Below, in pieces: positions 41,989 through 54,166 of a stretch of 64,000 nt of DNA. This stretch comes from Azolla caroliniana (Eukaryota; Polypodiophyta). The DNA lies in the NCBI GenBank assembly GCA_043228905.1, contig JBHGNT010000010.1, positions 3,286,001-3,350,000 of the forward strand, given 5' to 3'. The notes beneath the pieces are model-generated. The model was given only the letters and a program-made list of their open reading frames with translations, was not told where the DNA came from and searched no databases. Both the position numbers and the translations under genes were made by a program. Every line of letters begins with the position of its first letter. The stretch's first letter is position 1.

Positions 41989-44900
41989 CTAGCCTTGAAG
42001 CCATACCCTCTTTCCCTCCATAACAAGCTTTGCAAACAATTGAATCTGAAAATGCCAATGATACATCATGAATGGTTTAGAACAAATTTCACAAGAAAAA
42101 TCCAAATTCAGATACATTATGCCCAGCAAAAAACCAAATTGAATATGGTCTAAGAAAGTTCACTGGTTTAGTTATTAATGCTAAGAAGAGAGCATACAAA
42201 AAATTAACAAAAGATAAAAGATAAATTCCATCAATAGAAAGAGCTTCCAATTCCAGTACACTTGACACGCAATATCATTAAAAAGAGCAGTGTCATGAGC
42301 AAATAAGTTCTGATTGGAAATTAGTCAAACAAAAGGAGAAACTGATGTATCATGAACAAATTACTTCCGATTAGAAATTAGACAAACTACAGGGAAAATG
42401 ATGTGTCATGAACAAATCAGTTGAATTTCAAATGTAAAATCTGTAGGACTAGCACGTACGGAACAAAACAAATAACTTGAATTTTGAATTATAAAATTGA
42501 AGTCAGCACCATAGAATTCCCATATATTTTCGTTAGCAATGAGAAACGAATCAATACAATTGCCTACCAACTATGTAAACAGAAGGAAATATTTTAAGCT
42601 GAGCTACACACTCAATGTGCTTTAACATTTTCACAGTTACTATGGCAAGAAGCCTGAATTCATATTTTTCATGTGAAGAAAGAAAAATTAGGCTTCCAAT
42701 ATTGTATACCTGATTATCTAGCTCCTTTAAAAGGGACGCTTCATCTGCGGGTTCTCCAATCTTTTGCACTGCAAGTGAAATGACAGTTTTCCGAAATTTC
42801 TTCAATTTCATATTGCAATCAGGAGCCTGTCAAGACCCAATGAGATGTGGTCAGAAAACTGGTTATTTTTCTTTCCTTTTTTCAAATAGACTGTACCAAA
42901 ACACTCACAGCTTGTAAAGTCCTCTTTATAAGCTTTTTCCATTTGATAGTTTTTGGCTTTGTTTCATGTAACGAAGTTTTGCTTACATCACATAAAACAT
43001 GATTACCATTCACGTGCTCATCTAACAGTTCAGCTTTTTCATTCATATGCCCTGTTTTTGTAAGATCATTGTTTAAACTTTCCATGTTTTTGGAGCCTTT
43101 GACTTTTTTATTGTTATTTTCTTCCATTGACCTATTCTCTGATTTCCTTCTTTTCTTTTTTTCTGAAGCAGGTAAATTACTCTCTCCACCAGCTTTTCTT
43201 TCATTATTGTTTCCATCAACCATCGTACCTTCCTTTCTCAATGATCCATCTTCAGGTTTTCCATTATCTTGTTTTTCTTGTACCAATTCATCACCTGAAC
43301 AAACTGTCGCAGCATTTCCATTTATTGATAATGATGATTGTATAGGCACTTGAGTTAGTGCAACAGTAGTTGATAAATCGCCACTGTTTGTGGCCTTTAA
43401 AGATAAAGATCTTGCTTTTGACCTGTGTTTTTTGCCTTGTGAATGTAGCATCAAAGTTTCCTGGCTAGTGGCTTTAACATTACAAATACTGCATCAAACA
43501 AGGAAATTAAATGTAAGGGGAAAGATGAAATCTAAAGATAACCAAAATGCTTAGAAGCTGAAAGTTCACCAACAAAGATCAGACAGTTATCTCACCTCAA
43601 CAGGAAAAAGTTATTCAACAAAATTCTCAGCTCAACATTTTCTGATTATGAAGGACAAAGTTCAATTCTAAAGGTCCTCTAATAGAACATGGGTTAGCAT
43701 ATGGGTCTATAATGTATTTGTTGCTCCATTACCTTTTTACATGAGCACTGGCGGAAATAGTCATTGAGCTTTTCCGAAGATTAATCCTCACAACCCCTAC
43801 TTGATTGACTGCAACCCAGATCCATATTTTCTATGAAAGTATTACAATGCTTGAATATGTAAAGCACCATTATATGCTTTAACAATACTGCCATATCTTC
43901 TCATCTCTTCGTTGCCTCATTTCCACCCTTATCTGCTTCATTTATCGGTTGATAGTAGATATCACAAGAAAACTCAATAAACTTGTCCAATTCCCAGAAA
44001 TAATAAAGATATATGATAGCATTGGGCATCTTCTCTTCCAAAAGCGCACAAAAACCTTTGAATTAAGATCAATTCTTCATTGTACCTTTGAATTAGTATG
44101 AAGCCACCCCAAAACAATCATACTTTACTTCCAAATATTATAACAGAGAAGAAATTCCCATGAAAGATGATCATTTTAATACTAATGTCACATTCCTAAT
44201 CACAACGGAGCACCTTCACATCCATGGAAGCATATTATTCAGTGAATCACCAGCTAACCGCTTTTTGATGTGTTCTGATTGTAAAAAATCTTGTAATCTT
44301 AAGAGATCAAACAAAAAGCAGCATTTGTCTAGTATCAAAATCAATTGGTCTAGATTTTATACCTGCAATTCCATGGTGGTTTTATTGACAGCCCTAGATT
44401 TAAATCAACACCATCTGATTTATACTCCTTCACAGGAGCTTGTACGTTTTCCTTCTTACAACTAGCACCTTTGGGCCCATATTTCTCCTGTGAAAGAATG
44501 TAGGCAAGCTTCAATATTCTTTTACATGAAGTTAACATGAAAAATGTCTCGAGTAAATTTTGAAAGACAGTTTATTAATTATTCAATAGTATTATCTTCG
44601 GGGGAATATTTGCATTTATGGGTATGTATAAACGCTAGAGAAGTCAGTAACAAGATTTTTGGTGCTCGAAGATCAGTTATCACGTTTGTCAGAATCCAGA
44701 TTGACATAACTAGGTATTCTCCCTCTTGACATACAAAAGCTTGACCTATCAAATCACATTACCTGTATCATACAATAACATGGAATCTGAAATATCCATC
44801 ATCACAAGCTATAGCAAATGATTTTGTGTGTCATAGGGACATAGAACCAGATTTTGACCACTTTGTTCAACACATTTGAAAAAGATATTGCAAAATAATT

Positions 44901-46791
44901 TAGTTTGATAAAATAACGATTATATCTCAATATGTGCTCCCCTTCCCCAAGTTGAAACTTGACCCACCTGAACCCTTAATATTTTATAACAATAAACTAA
45001 TAATGGTAACCTTCTAAATGTTCCGCTTAGCATTATAATATATAAACAAGGAAAGAATATACCTTTTCTAATTTAGTACACACAATAATTGCTAAGTGCA
45101 AATCTAGAAATAACATCCAGAAAACATCATTTGACATTATTCTGTACACACTTTCCCTTTCAAATCTTAAACAGCTCAGAAAACATCACTTGACATTATT
45201 CTGTACACACTTTCCCTTTCAAAACTTAAACATTTTATGTATCTGATAAAAAAACGACAGTGTTTGCCTTGTAATTTATGTCAATAATTTCCCTTATACA
45301 TACCGCTTCTGAGACACACTGTGTATGCCCTTGAACACTTTGTTGGGTGAATATGACTCCGCAATCAATGCATGAAAGCTGCAAAACCAGAAGCATATTG
45401 GAAAGACAAAGGCACACAGTTTAATAACCATAAATTAACAACTGAAGGTATTGTTGGTATGAAAAGAATTCCACATAACTACAATGGCATTTCATTAGAT
45501 GTATCAGCATGTGGAAATTGATTAAGAAAAAAAATCTTCAACTTATCATTGATCAACCAGTTGTACATTATACTGATATCCTATCAGCTGGCTCTCCACT
45601 TACTGCGATTTGACATGATGCTATTGCTGTAACACTAGGATATAATAGTAGGGTGTACAGGAAATCTAGCTTAGGTGATTCAAATGCTTGATATTGACAC
45701 ATCAGAACTGAACATTAGTTCTGCCTGCCATGGACCCAGATGAATATTATACAGAGTATATATAACACCACGAGCATAAATGAAATCAATTTGAGCTTTC
45801 AATATAAATAAGAGATTGAAAGTAAACGATACTTTGAAATGTAGAGGAAAATGATTGAAGCAACACCCAATATAGAACTGCCCACTGCCAACAAGTACAA
45901 CATTGTAAACTTCTGCATCCCTATAATGGATTAAAACCATTGGCGAGCTTAGGTTGTGACAAAGACCTCCAGCTAACATAGAAAAGACAAACAGAACTTC
46001 TAACCCAAGAAAAATCAATATAAAGGTCATGAGAGCCAGTCAAAACGTGCATTCATACGCAATCACAACACGAAACCACGTGAAACCAACATAATCACAT
46101 GGAAAATCTGAGGTGAACCCTAACGGGTCCACTATCTACAATCTCACTAAGAACATAAATCAAATAAACCACTTGATCAGATCACAGCCACTATCCAACG
46201 GCTCCCCTGTGATGGCAAAAAAGTATGGCAACTGCAAGACCATGCTTCTTATATCACCTAGCTGACTTTGTGCTGTCCTAGACCCATGAGCTCCCCACTG
46301 CTTCTCTAGCTAGTGGTGGTCACATTATCACAAATGAGGATTGACATTCCTAGGAACAGAAAATGGAAAGGATCTAACCAAACTCTGAAAGAATAAAAAA
46401 AAATGTGAAATAGGAATGCAAAATAAGCATGACAAATCTTCGCTTGTTGAGAGCAAAGAAGAGGAAATTCACGATTGCATTTGAGTATAACTTGAAAACA
46501 AACACGTGCCATTCCTACTCACGTTATAAATGGCCAAAAGAACTAATCATGCACTCGAGTTTGATGAAGACATGATAGGAATTCCATTTAAAATGTATCC
46601 CAACAAAATTCAAACCCACTTTTTTTTTCTTAATTTACCTCACAACTAAAACAAAATCTAATCTGTGAGAAAACACAGTCAAAATCTAATCTGCGATAAA
46701 GTACCTTGTTAGCAGAGCAGCACCGGAAATGGTTCTGTAGCTTTGGCTTCTTCAGGTTCTCCCCGCAGTCTTCGCACTGAAACCACACCAT
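41989..46791 (-). CDS. LYAR: LYAR-type C2HC zinc-finger nucleolar protein
   Basis: Homologue of the cell growth-regulating nucleolar protein, which binds nucleic acid in the nucleolus. Coding exons (minus): 46705-46791, 45304-45378, 44363-44487, 42909-43488, 42710-42826 and 41989-42045. All are GT-AG and phases close to 346 residues. Two C2HC fingers: Cys6, Cys9, His21, Cys25 and Cys32, Cys35, His47, Cys50, followed by EKYGPKG as in the family. A U1-type finger follows (Cys95, Cys98, His111, His117; SQGKKHRSKAR), as in plant LYARs. Residues 130-290 are Lys/Glu/Asn-rich and probably disordered (basic KKKRRKS). The C-terminal KKFRK..ISLAVQK and KLVMEGKRVWL match the family's end domain. The last exon codes for only 18 residues and is the least certain. 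Confidence 0.9.
45118..45235. repeat. 59-bp tandem duplication in LYAR intron 2
   Basis: CAGAAAACATCA.TTGACAT and on to CAAA.CTTAAAC occurs twice with a 59-bp period (starts 45118 and 45177), about three differences. Confidence 0.9.
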
Positions 46792-46859
46792 CTCGTGCTC
46801 CTGTAAAACCCTAGACCAGTAATGGTAGGACCTCCCTAGGGAAAACCCTAAACCTCATA

Positions 46860-47330
46860 AGGACAACAATTAGGTATGGAGGATAGAACATTCAATTGTT
46901 TGCTAAGTATGAACCATACGTACCATACTCTTCATTCGCGAATGTTACATCCATTCGAGTATAATAAACACCCTCGACGTATGGTAAATACCATACTTTT
47001 TAAGTTTTATATTCATTATTTATTACATATAAGGTAAATTTGTTTTAAGGTAAAAAGCGTTAAAAAAATAATACATGAGAATGTTTTGAAAACATACTCA
47101 TTCGTTTTCATTCGTATGAAACCGAGTGTTTGCCAATGCATTCGAGTATATTACGTACTATGGGACAACTTTGCTCCTCTAAGAACCGGAAGGTGGTTAT
47201 TTGTCCACAGGGACACTGTTATGGCCTCCTCCTATTATGTCTTGGGCCCTGGCCCCTGGGTGGTTATTTGCCTGTTATTTCCTAGGTGGTTGTATTCCCT
47301 CTGAACACCCTCAAAGGAATGGGGGGGTGC
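46860..47330. other. LYAR upstream region
   Basis: AT-rich with CATTCG/CGAATG words; no gene seen. The LYAR promoter should lie just above 46791. Confidence 0.4.
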
Positions 47331-47335
47331 TTGTG

Positions 47336-47745
47336 AACTACCCTAGGACACACATGGTGCCCCGTATGTGTGGACCAGCCAACCATGGGGTATGCTGACA
47401 TCAACATGCGATGAGCAGGGATAAGCACTAGAATGTTGTTGTGGTGGTGCCACTGTTTGCAACTTGTCGTCCCGTCATGGTGTTAATGTCTCACAATGGC
47501 ACAACTTTGTGGTGGTACTATAAAATCCCGCCATAGCAACACCACTCATCTGAACTGCCCTAGGCCACATGTGGTGCCTGATGTGTTGTGGGCTAGCCAA
47601 CCATGTATGGGGTATGACTAAATGAATATGCGATGGGCAGGGGGGAGCACTAGAATGTTGTGACAGTCATGGTGTTAATGACCCACAAGGGCACAACGTT
47701 TGTGGCAACATTGTAGAATCCCACCGTAGCAACACCATCCCATGA
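47336..47745. repeat. Two diverged direct repeats, 216-bp spacing, GC-richer
   Basis: GAACT.CCCTAGG.CACA and GCCAACCATG....GGGTATG, then GCACTAGAATGTTGT and CATGGTGTTAATG, recur in order at 47336-47551 and 47552-47745. Base composition is clearly richer in G and C than its flanks. No coding potential. Confidence 0.8.
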
Positions 47746-47759
47746 GGGCGTTGTTGTGG

Positions 47760-50700
47760 TGGTGCCACACAACCTATAAAGTGCCATACGACAACAACAA
47801 TGTGCATACAGTGCCACAGTGACGTCGTAATGGAAGTTTATCTCACACCATAGAATTGTAATGTTCGATTCATACCCTCATTCCTTTTATAATTAACCCG
47901 CATGTACTCATCATAGTATTAGGAAAACCTTGTCTCATTGTTAGTTATGCTTATACCCATGAGATTATGCTTCTTTGTGATATCCCAATAATCTTCTCCA
48001 TTGGCAATTTTTGGATCTAATAAATGATTGAACAATTTTTTTAGTCTACGAGAATGGGTTGACTTCATTTGGACAAACTTATTAATTAAAGAATTTCAAG
48101 CATATATGTATTTATCTATATTAGATGCATATATATGATGGGCCTTGTTAGGAGATTGTATACAATGGTTGTTGGATTGGAGCTAGATCGTGTCTTTGCC
48201 AAGTATAATTAATACAAATTTCTTAATCCACAGAAAATGATCCAACAACAAAGAGGTTAAGTCTCATGCCATGTCAGGTTTAAGAGGTTGCATTTACACA
48301 AAGACCATATATTATGTTATTTGGTTATCACATTAGTGAGGACTTAGTACCATGTAAGACATGCATACATAGGTTCACAAAATGTTTTGTGCTTTTAAAA
48401 CATATTAATAAATATTTAGTACAACCTTTGAATAGGGATAGACACATAGACATTGTGCAACGAATAAACCATGGCTAACATCTACAGATGTTGTAAATGG
48501 GGCTACCATATATAAAGTTTGCCCGAAAAATGAAAAAGCTTCCCATCATGGGAAACAATGTACCAATCCATATTCCATATCGCCTTCGATCATATATATG
48601 TAAAAATGACTGAAAGGTCCCACACAAAAACATGATATCCTAATGTCTTTGTTATTGTACGAAGGGACATCAAACTTCTTGCTCTTATTGCTATAGATCT
48701 TATCTAAATTGTGAGGTTCTGCCACAACCATGGGAGATCATCAAACTTTCATCATCGTCCTCATCGAGAGATGTGACATGTACGTATAGGTTACATTATA
48801 ACATCAAACATAAACTTGAGGTAATATTAAATGTGTGTTTTTGGAAATTGTACGCTTGCTAATGATCAATGTTGCAAAGTTATAGGTGATAAATTGTTTT
48901 ACAAAATATTTGAAGACTCATGTTGACAAACTTGGTTTACCGATTGTTCGCGTCTCCTATACGTAAACAACACCAATGTATTATCCTCTATTGAAGATAG
49001 TCTTGCATTTCACTATTATTTGAATCAATTTGATCCATTATTCCATGCTTGGCAAACATAAGAGGTTGTATATTACTTGGAGATGGAGATGGAGATGGTG
49101 TAGGGACAAATGAATAAAACCTTATATTGAACATAAACAAAAGAAATTGTAACAATTTTATTTTATCTACCTACAAGAAGAATGTACCTACATGACATGT
49201 GTGTGTACACACATATAATGGGTGCATGTGGGTGTGTGTATATATATGTTACTTGTTATAGCTAAATTTTCGCAAAAAATAGGAGGTTGTTGTAGCTTGG
49301 CTATGCGGCTACGCATGGGTTTATTACCAAACTTGAAAGTATGTTTCCTTCAATAAATTGATATTTATTACAAATTAATTTTTATAATATGTTTTATGAG
49401 TAGAGAAAATATTATAGTTGCCAATCAACAAAGTATATCCACATATAAAGGTCATAAATACTTCAAAGTAGTGTATGCTCCGTACAATATTTGAGCAAGC
49501 ATCTCTTAATAAATTTGGTGCAAATTGTCCACAAATTTTCTTTGCGTTATTTAATATTCTGGAACCCATCATCACAAAAATGTAGAAGAGATCAAGGAAG
49601 AAGAAAATGTCGGGCCATTGTAAGAAGAATATAGACAAACTTGAGCAAGAAGAAAGGGTCTGCCAAAGATCAAGCATATATAAAGCAAACCAAATAGAAG
49701 TATTTTTTCTTGGTAAATTCAATTATTATTATTTTCCAATAGAAAATGAATGAGAGAATGAGCAGGAGAAAAGATGAGAGAGTGAAAGGAACGGGAGGGA
49801 CGGGGTGCTTAATGTAGGAAATTTATAAGCTTCACTTATATTCACTTGTTGCAAGGAATCAATTCTCGTCATGGAAAAGGGCTTCGATTTTAGTTAGATG
49901 TACGATGTTTATACACGTTTAGTTAGAAAAAGGTGTTGAATAAGATAATGCAATGCAATAAATAAATTTAATTATTGAGTTGACATGTTATGTTAGTGAT
50001 ACAACCCTAGTACAACGATAGTTGAAAAATATCTCTGATTTAACTCCTTTGTTACATGTATGTATGTTTACATATGCCTATGTATGTATGTGGGTATGTC
50101 TATATGTATGCATTCGTGTGTATGCACTATGTATGTAGTTGAAATTTCATATAAACTTAAACTTCATCGTGACATGCATGTATGTACATATATACATAGT
50201 AGAAAATTCATGTCAAATTTCACTTTATTGTGACATGCACGCATGTGTGTAGGATGTTTGAAGGTATGTTGGTACATCCTAAACATACTTGTTAGATTAT
50301 TTCTCTCCTCTCTTTGCTTTCTCTCGTTCTATTTTTTACCTTATCTAGAATGATGACTCGTACTAATGGTGGATTGAATGCAGATGAAATAGGAGGAGTT
50401 CAAAGGAATGATGTTGGGAAGAGAGACACACAAAAAGATAACAAAGAAAGAGGGATTATGATCCCCCTTGTTTATTCAAAAACATTGTGCAACCCCCCAT
50501 TAAAAAATAAAATGTGATGTATTAAGTTGTGCACCGTGACTTCTCATGCCACACTTGTCTTTTGAGTCGTAGAGCATTGTCTCTTTTGGAAAAATAAGTT
50601 GTTGCCAACATAGGTGTTTATAATGTTTTCGAATTTGTGTGGACTTGGACACTTGAGAGGAAAACCAACATTTATGTCTCATTAGTAGGTTCTATCCCTC

Positions 50701-51300
50701 AACGAATGGTATTTCATAGACAATGGACATGGTGGATAATTCAACTTTTATTACAAACATCTTCAATAATTTAAAAATTATGACTGAGAGTGTAAATTGA
50801 CTTCAATATAGCTTCGGCACTTTTTTTTTACGTTACCATATATTCACATACATTCTCCTTGCCACTCTACTATATGAAAAACAATTGAAAGTAACTCTTT
50901 AATTCTTGCATCTCATGATGAATTTATTTTAGATAAGGATCAAAACCAATTGTTGCATATGGTCCATGTTTGTGTATTGTGAATGAATAGAACTATGGGT
51001 CAAACAACAAATCAAAATGACATTTTAATGATTAACGTTAACCCTTGGCTGGCCATTTAGTTTTGACAATGGGGCAAGGATTCCTAAAAATAAAGAAGAC
51101 TCTCACACACACATATAGACTCTAAGTTGATGAGGTAACAACTAAAGGCATACGAGAAAGGAGTATATGATATTTTCTAGTCTTGCCTCACCTTCAATTA
51201 CATCATCGATTGAATTTTTGTAATTGTTCTTTTTAAGGGTGTTATTATAATTGCCCTACATCAAAATTAACAATAAAAATAATAAATAGCTAGTACCTGT
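47760..51300. other. Long AT-rich intergenic stretch
   Basis: No domain, tRNA or rRNA seen. Includes TATG/CATA-type simple sequence around 49180-49250 and 50050-50260. Short frames have no recognisable content. Confidence 0.5.
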
Positions 51301-51329
51301 AGATGTTAAAAAGAGAAGAAGGAAAAGTA

Positions 51330-51600
51330 ACAAGTGATTGCCTTCCAAAAGCAATGGAGAGGTGAAAATCTATGACACTTGAAGAGAAAACGATTGATAG
51401 GTGATCTACCAAAAAGCAATGGAGGGATGTGGAAATTGACAACATGGCAAAAAAAGAAGGAAAACAATGTTGAGTGGTTTCCAAAAAGTGATGTAGAGAT
51501 GTGGAAATGTTGTTGCATGCTTGGACATAAGAAAACATAAAAGTGGTCGATGGTTTCTCGGGAAGTAATGGATATGCTGGAAGTTGATGAAACACTTGAC
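51330..51600. repeat. About 70-bp diverged tandem repeat
   Basis: The core CCAAAAAGCAATGGAGGGATG, followed by TGGAAATTGA-type words, recurs near 51346, 51410, 51482 and more weakly 51564. Confidence 0.65.
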
Positions 51601-51639
51601 CCAAGAATGTTGCAATTGTAACAATCTCTTGTCGATCTA

Positions 51640-52540
51640 TGTGAATTAATACCATCGATGATGCAAAGGGAGAATCATTAAACATTGCTTAAATTTAGCA
51701 CCATCAATGTTTTATCGTGCCGCCATTTCGTATCAAGATGATCAAAGGTTTGCTGAAGTTGGTTAGATTGTTGCCATTATGACAATATTGGTGAAGGCAT
51801 GAAAATTGATACTGTTTTCATAACATCGCGTAAATGATTTTATTTAGAACGTATTTTTATACAAATACAAGGGGAAAACAAATGACAAACGGGCAAAACA
51901 AATAGATGAGGCAAATTCACGATGTTGGCACACATATCAACAAAAGGAGGAAAGAAATATAGGTGGTATGTGATGTTTCATGATATACAAATACAACAAA
52001 GAAGATGTACGAGAATTTATACATTATCCATACATTGCTTAAATGGTAATATTTAGCACATCTTTTTATTATTTGGCAAGAGGAGATACAAATGTCCAAA
52101 GAGCAGCAATGTCCTAGGGATGCAAAATAGAGCGACACGATAAATCTATCAGGAAGGCACACATGTATAATAAAACAAGCAAAAGAAGGAATACAACAAA
52201 TGGTGAATGTGTAAGTGATATTTATGAGATCATTATGAATACAATTAAAGAGAGTAGAGGGCTAGGGTGGGAGAAGTTGATACCATTATCCTAAGTTGTT
52301 GAATGATTCTATTTGGCATCATCAATGTTTCACGTTGCCACCATCCGAGATCGAGATGGTTAGAGTTTTTCACTGGAAAATGTAGCATCATCGTTATTTT
52401 ATAGCTATTGTCATCGCAGATTGAGAAGAACCGAGTTTTCATTGGCATAGCAGCACACGATTCTATTTAGCATCATCAATGTTTCTTGGCGGTTGTCATC
52501 ATCCCAATAAGAGACAATCGGAGTTTCCATCGAGAATGTA
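51640..52540. repeat. Degenerate repeats around ATCAATGTTT
   Basis: TTTAGCACCATCAATGTTTT (near 51693), TTTGGCATCATCAATGTTTC (near 52311) and TTTAGCATCATCAATGTTTC (near 52465), each followed by a related G/C block (TTGCCACCATCC, GCGGTTGTCATC), mark diverged copies of one module. Confidence 0.6.
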
Positions 52541-52731
52541 GGTGTCGACGACTCAGTCGGTTTTTGTGGTTGATGATATGCAAGACAGAGGCAACTGGGG
52601 ATTCTTTTGTCCATTAGAAAGAGAAGCCGACGATTTGATCAAGCGGTACGAGAGGCTGGCGAATGCAGGTGGTGTTTCCAGAGAGAAATATAGATACAGA
52701 CACACACGAACATAGGCATTTACAAGGCACA

Positions 52732-52732
<1 letters not shown>

Positions 52733-52767
<35 letters not shown>
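52733..52767. repeat. (TA)n microsatellite
   Basis: About 17 uninterrupted TA dinucleotides. Confidence 0.95.
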
Positions 52768-52772
<5 letters not shown>

Positions 52773-53044
52773 GACACAAACATAGACACAAATCCAGACA
52801 AGAGAGAGAGAACAAACTGATAAGATTGAAAGACAAGTCCCAGGAAATCTCTCTCCCACTCACAATGGGAGTGGGTAGCCAAGTCAAGAGTAGAATTGAT
52901 AAAAGAAGGCCTAATGTTCCCATAAATTACAGAATTGGGATCCTCGTCCACATTTCACAATCTCTCACGTGCATTAGAAGGAAGGAACGCAGACGACGAA
53001 GGAAGAAGAAAACAGAAGAGCACAGACAGCGTGCGGCCGAGCCA

Positions 53045-53083
53045 GAAGAAGAAGAAGAAGAAGAAGAAGAAGAAGAAGAAGAA
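53045..53083. repeat. (GAA)n microsatellite upstream of the DRIP-like gene
   Basis: Thirteen GAA triplets in a purine-rich region just before a CTCCTG-rich segment, likely promoter or leader of the downstream gene. Confidence 0.9.
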
Positions 53084-53179
53084 TCGGGAGCAGAAGTAGC
53101 AGAGAAGATCGCAGCTACAGACGCAGGGAAGCAACATAGTTAGAGAAAGAGGCAGACTAACAAGCTTCCGACAGATCAC

Positions 53180-53243
53180 AGTCGTTTCAGCTCTTCTTCT
53201 TCTCCCACTCCTGCTCCTGCTCCTGTTTCTGTTGGCTATGGAA
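53180..53243 (+). promoter_or_regulatory. Putative non-coding first exon of the DRIP-like gene
   Basis: A pyrimidine-rich segment with CTCCTG repeats ends in GAA|GTAAGC (donor at 53244). A strong acceptor, TTTTTTGCAG, lies at 53976-53985 before the coding exon. A leader intron of about 740 bp is inferred. Short upstream ORFs (ATG at 53987) lie in the proposed second leader part. Confidence 0.4.
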
Positions 53244-54166
53244 GTAAGCTATGTATGTATAAATTTAGATCCCGGAATTATGTTTGCTATGATCCTTCAA
53301 TTTTCCTCTTTCTTATCTGAACCATGAAGATTTTCCATAGTTTTAACATAGGAAACCTTAGCTCTTCCCTTCTTTCGTCTTACGTCTTCCCTTCCGAACC
53401 ATCAATTTTCCTTTTATATCAGTGCCATGCTATGTCCAGTTTGTCTCTAATATACTGGCTTCATGTTTCTCGTTTTGTTCATAAATGCTTCACTCTGTGC
53501 ATTCTACATCCTTCATTTTATTAATAAATGGCGCCACTCTTGGCGTCATATTATCGTATTTTGTCCATGAACTCGTCAATTTGTAAAATCTATACGTCCT
53601 TCATGTTATTGGTAAATTGCATCTTCTACACATCCTTCAATGTATTGAATAAATGCTTCAATTTTGTGCTCTCTGCTCTCTGCATCCTTCATTTTTTGTT
53701 TAAATGCTTGATTTTATGCACTCTTCCAATTTATTTATCTACCTATCTCTATATAATTATAATTATGTGTTATATATGTATATAAATAGTTTTGTGCAGT
53801 CTACGTGCTTCATTTTATTTTGAAATGCGTCTGTAATTTGTGCACTCCATAAGTCTCCATTTATATAATTCGATTTATTATGTTTTATTTCCAAAGGATT
53901 CCTTTTCCTGTGCAGAATGCATTATGTTGTAATGCAGACCACATGCTTCAATTTGTTGCTAAATAATTTGCCTCATTTTTTGCAGTATGTGGATCCCTTC
54001 TCTGCTCGAGAACAAAACTTGCAGATAACCATCCACAATGAACCTTATATGAATGAGCATGTGAACGCAGACATATATTTTGCAAGAATTGTGTGATCAC
54101 CTTGGCCTCAGATCGATTGATACAGATGATGCGGAAATCTCACAGGGCCATAGACGAGCGTTGAAA

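Noticed and set aside
42418-42440. Alternative LYAR last exon ending in ILHLKFN
   Set aside because: An acceptor is present but the ending is a poor family match; the exon at 41989-42045 fits better.
52766-53143. 125-codon plus-strand frame ending in a Glu run
   Set aside because: It is created by the GAA microsatellite and purine-rich leader DNA before the DRIP-like gene.
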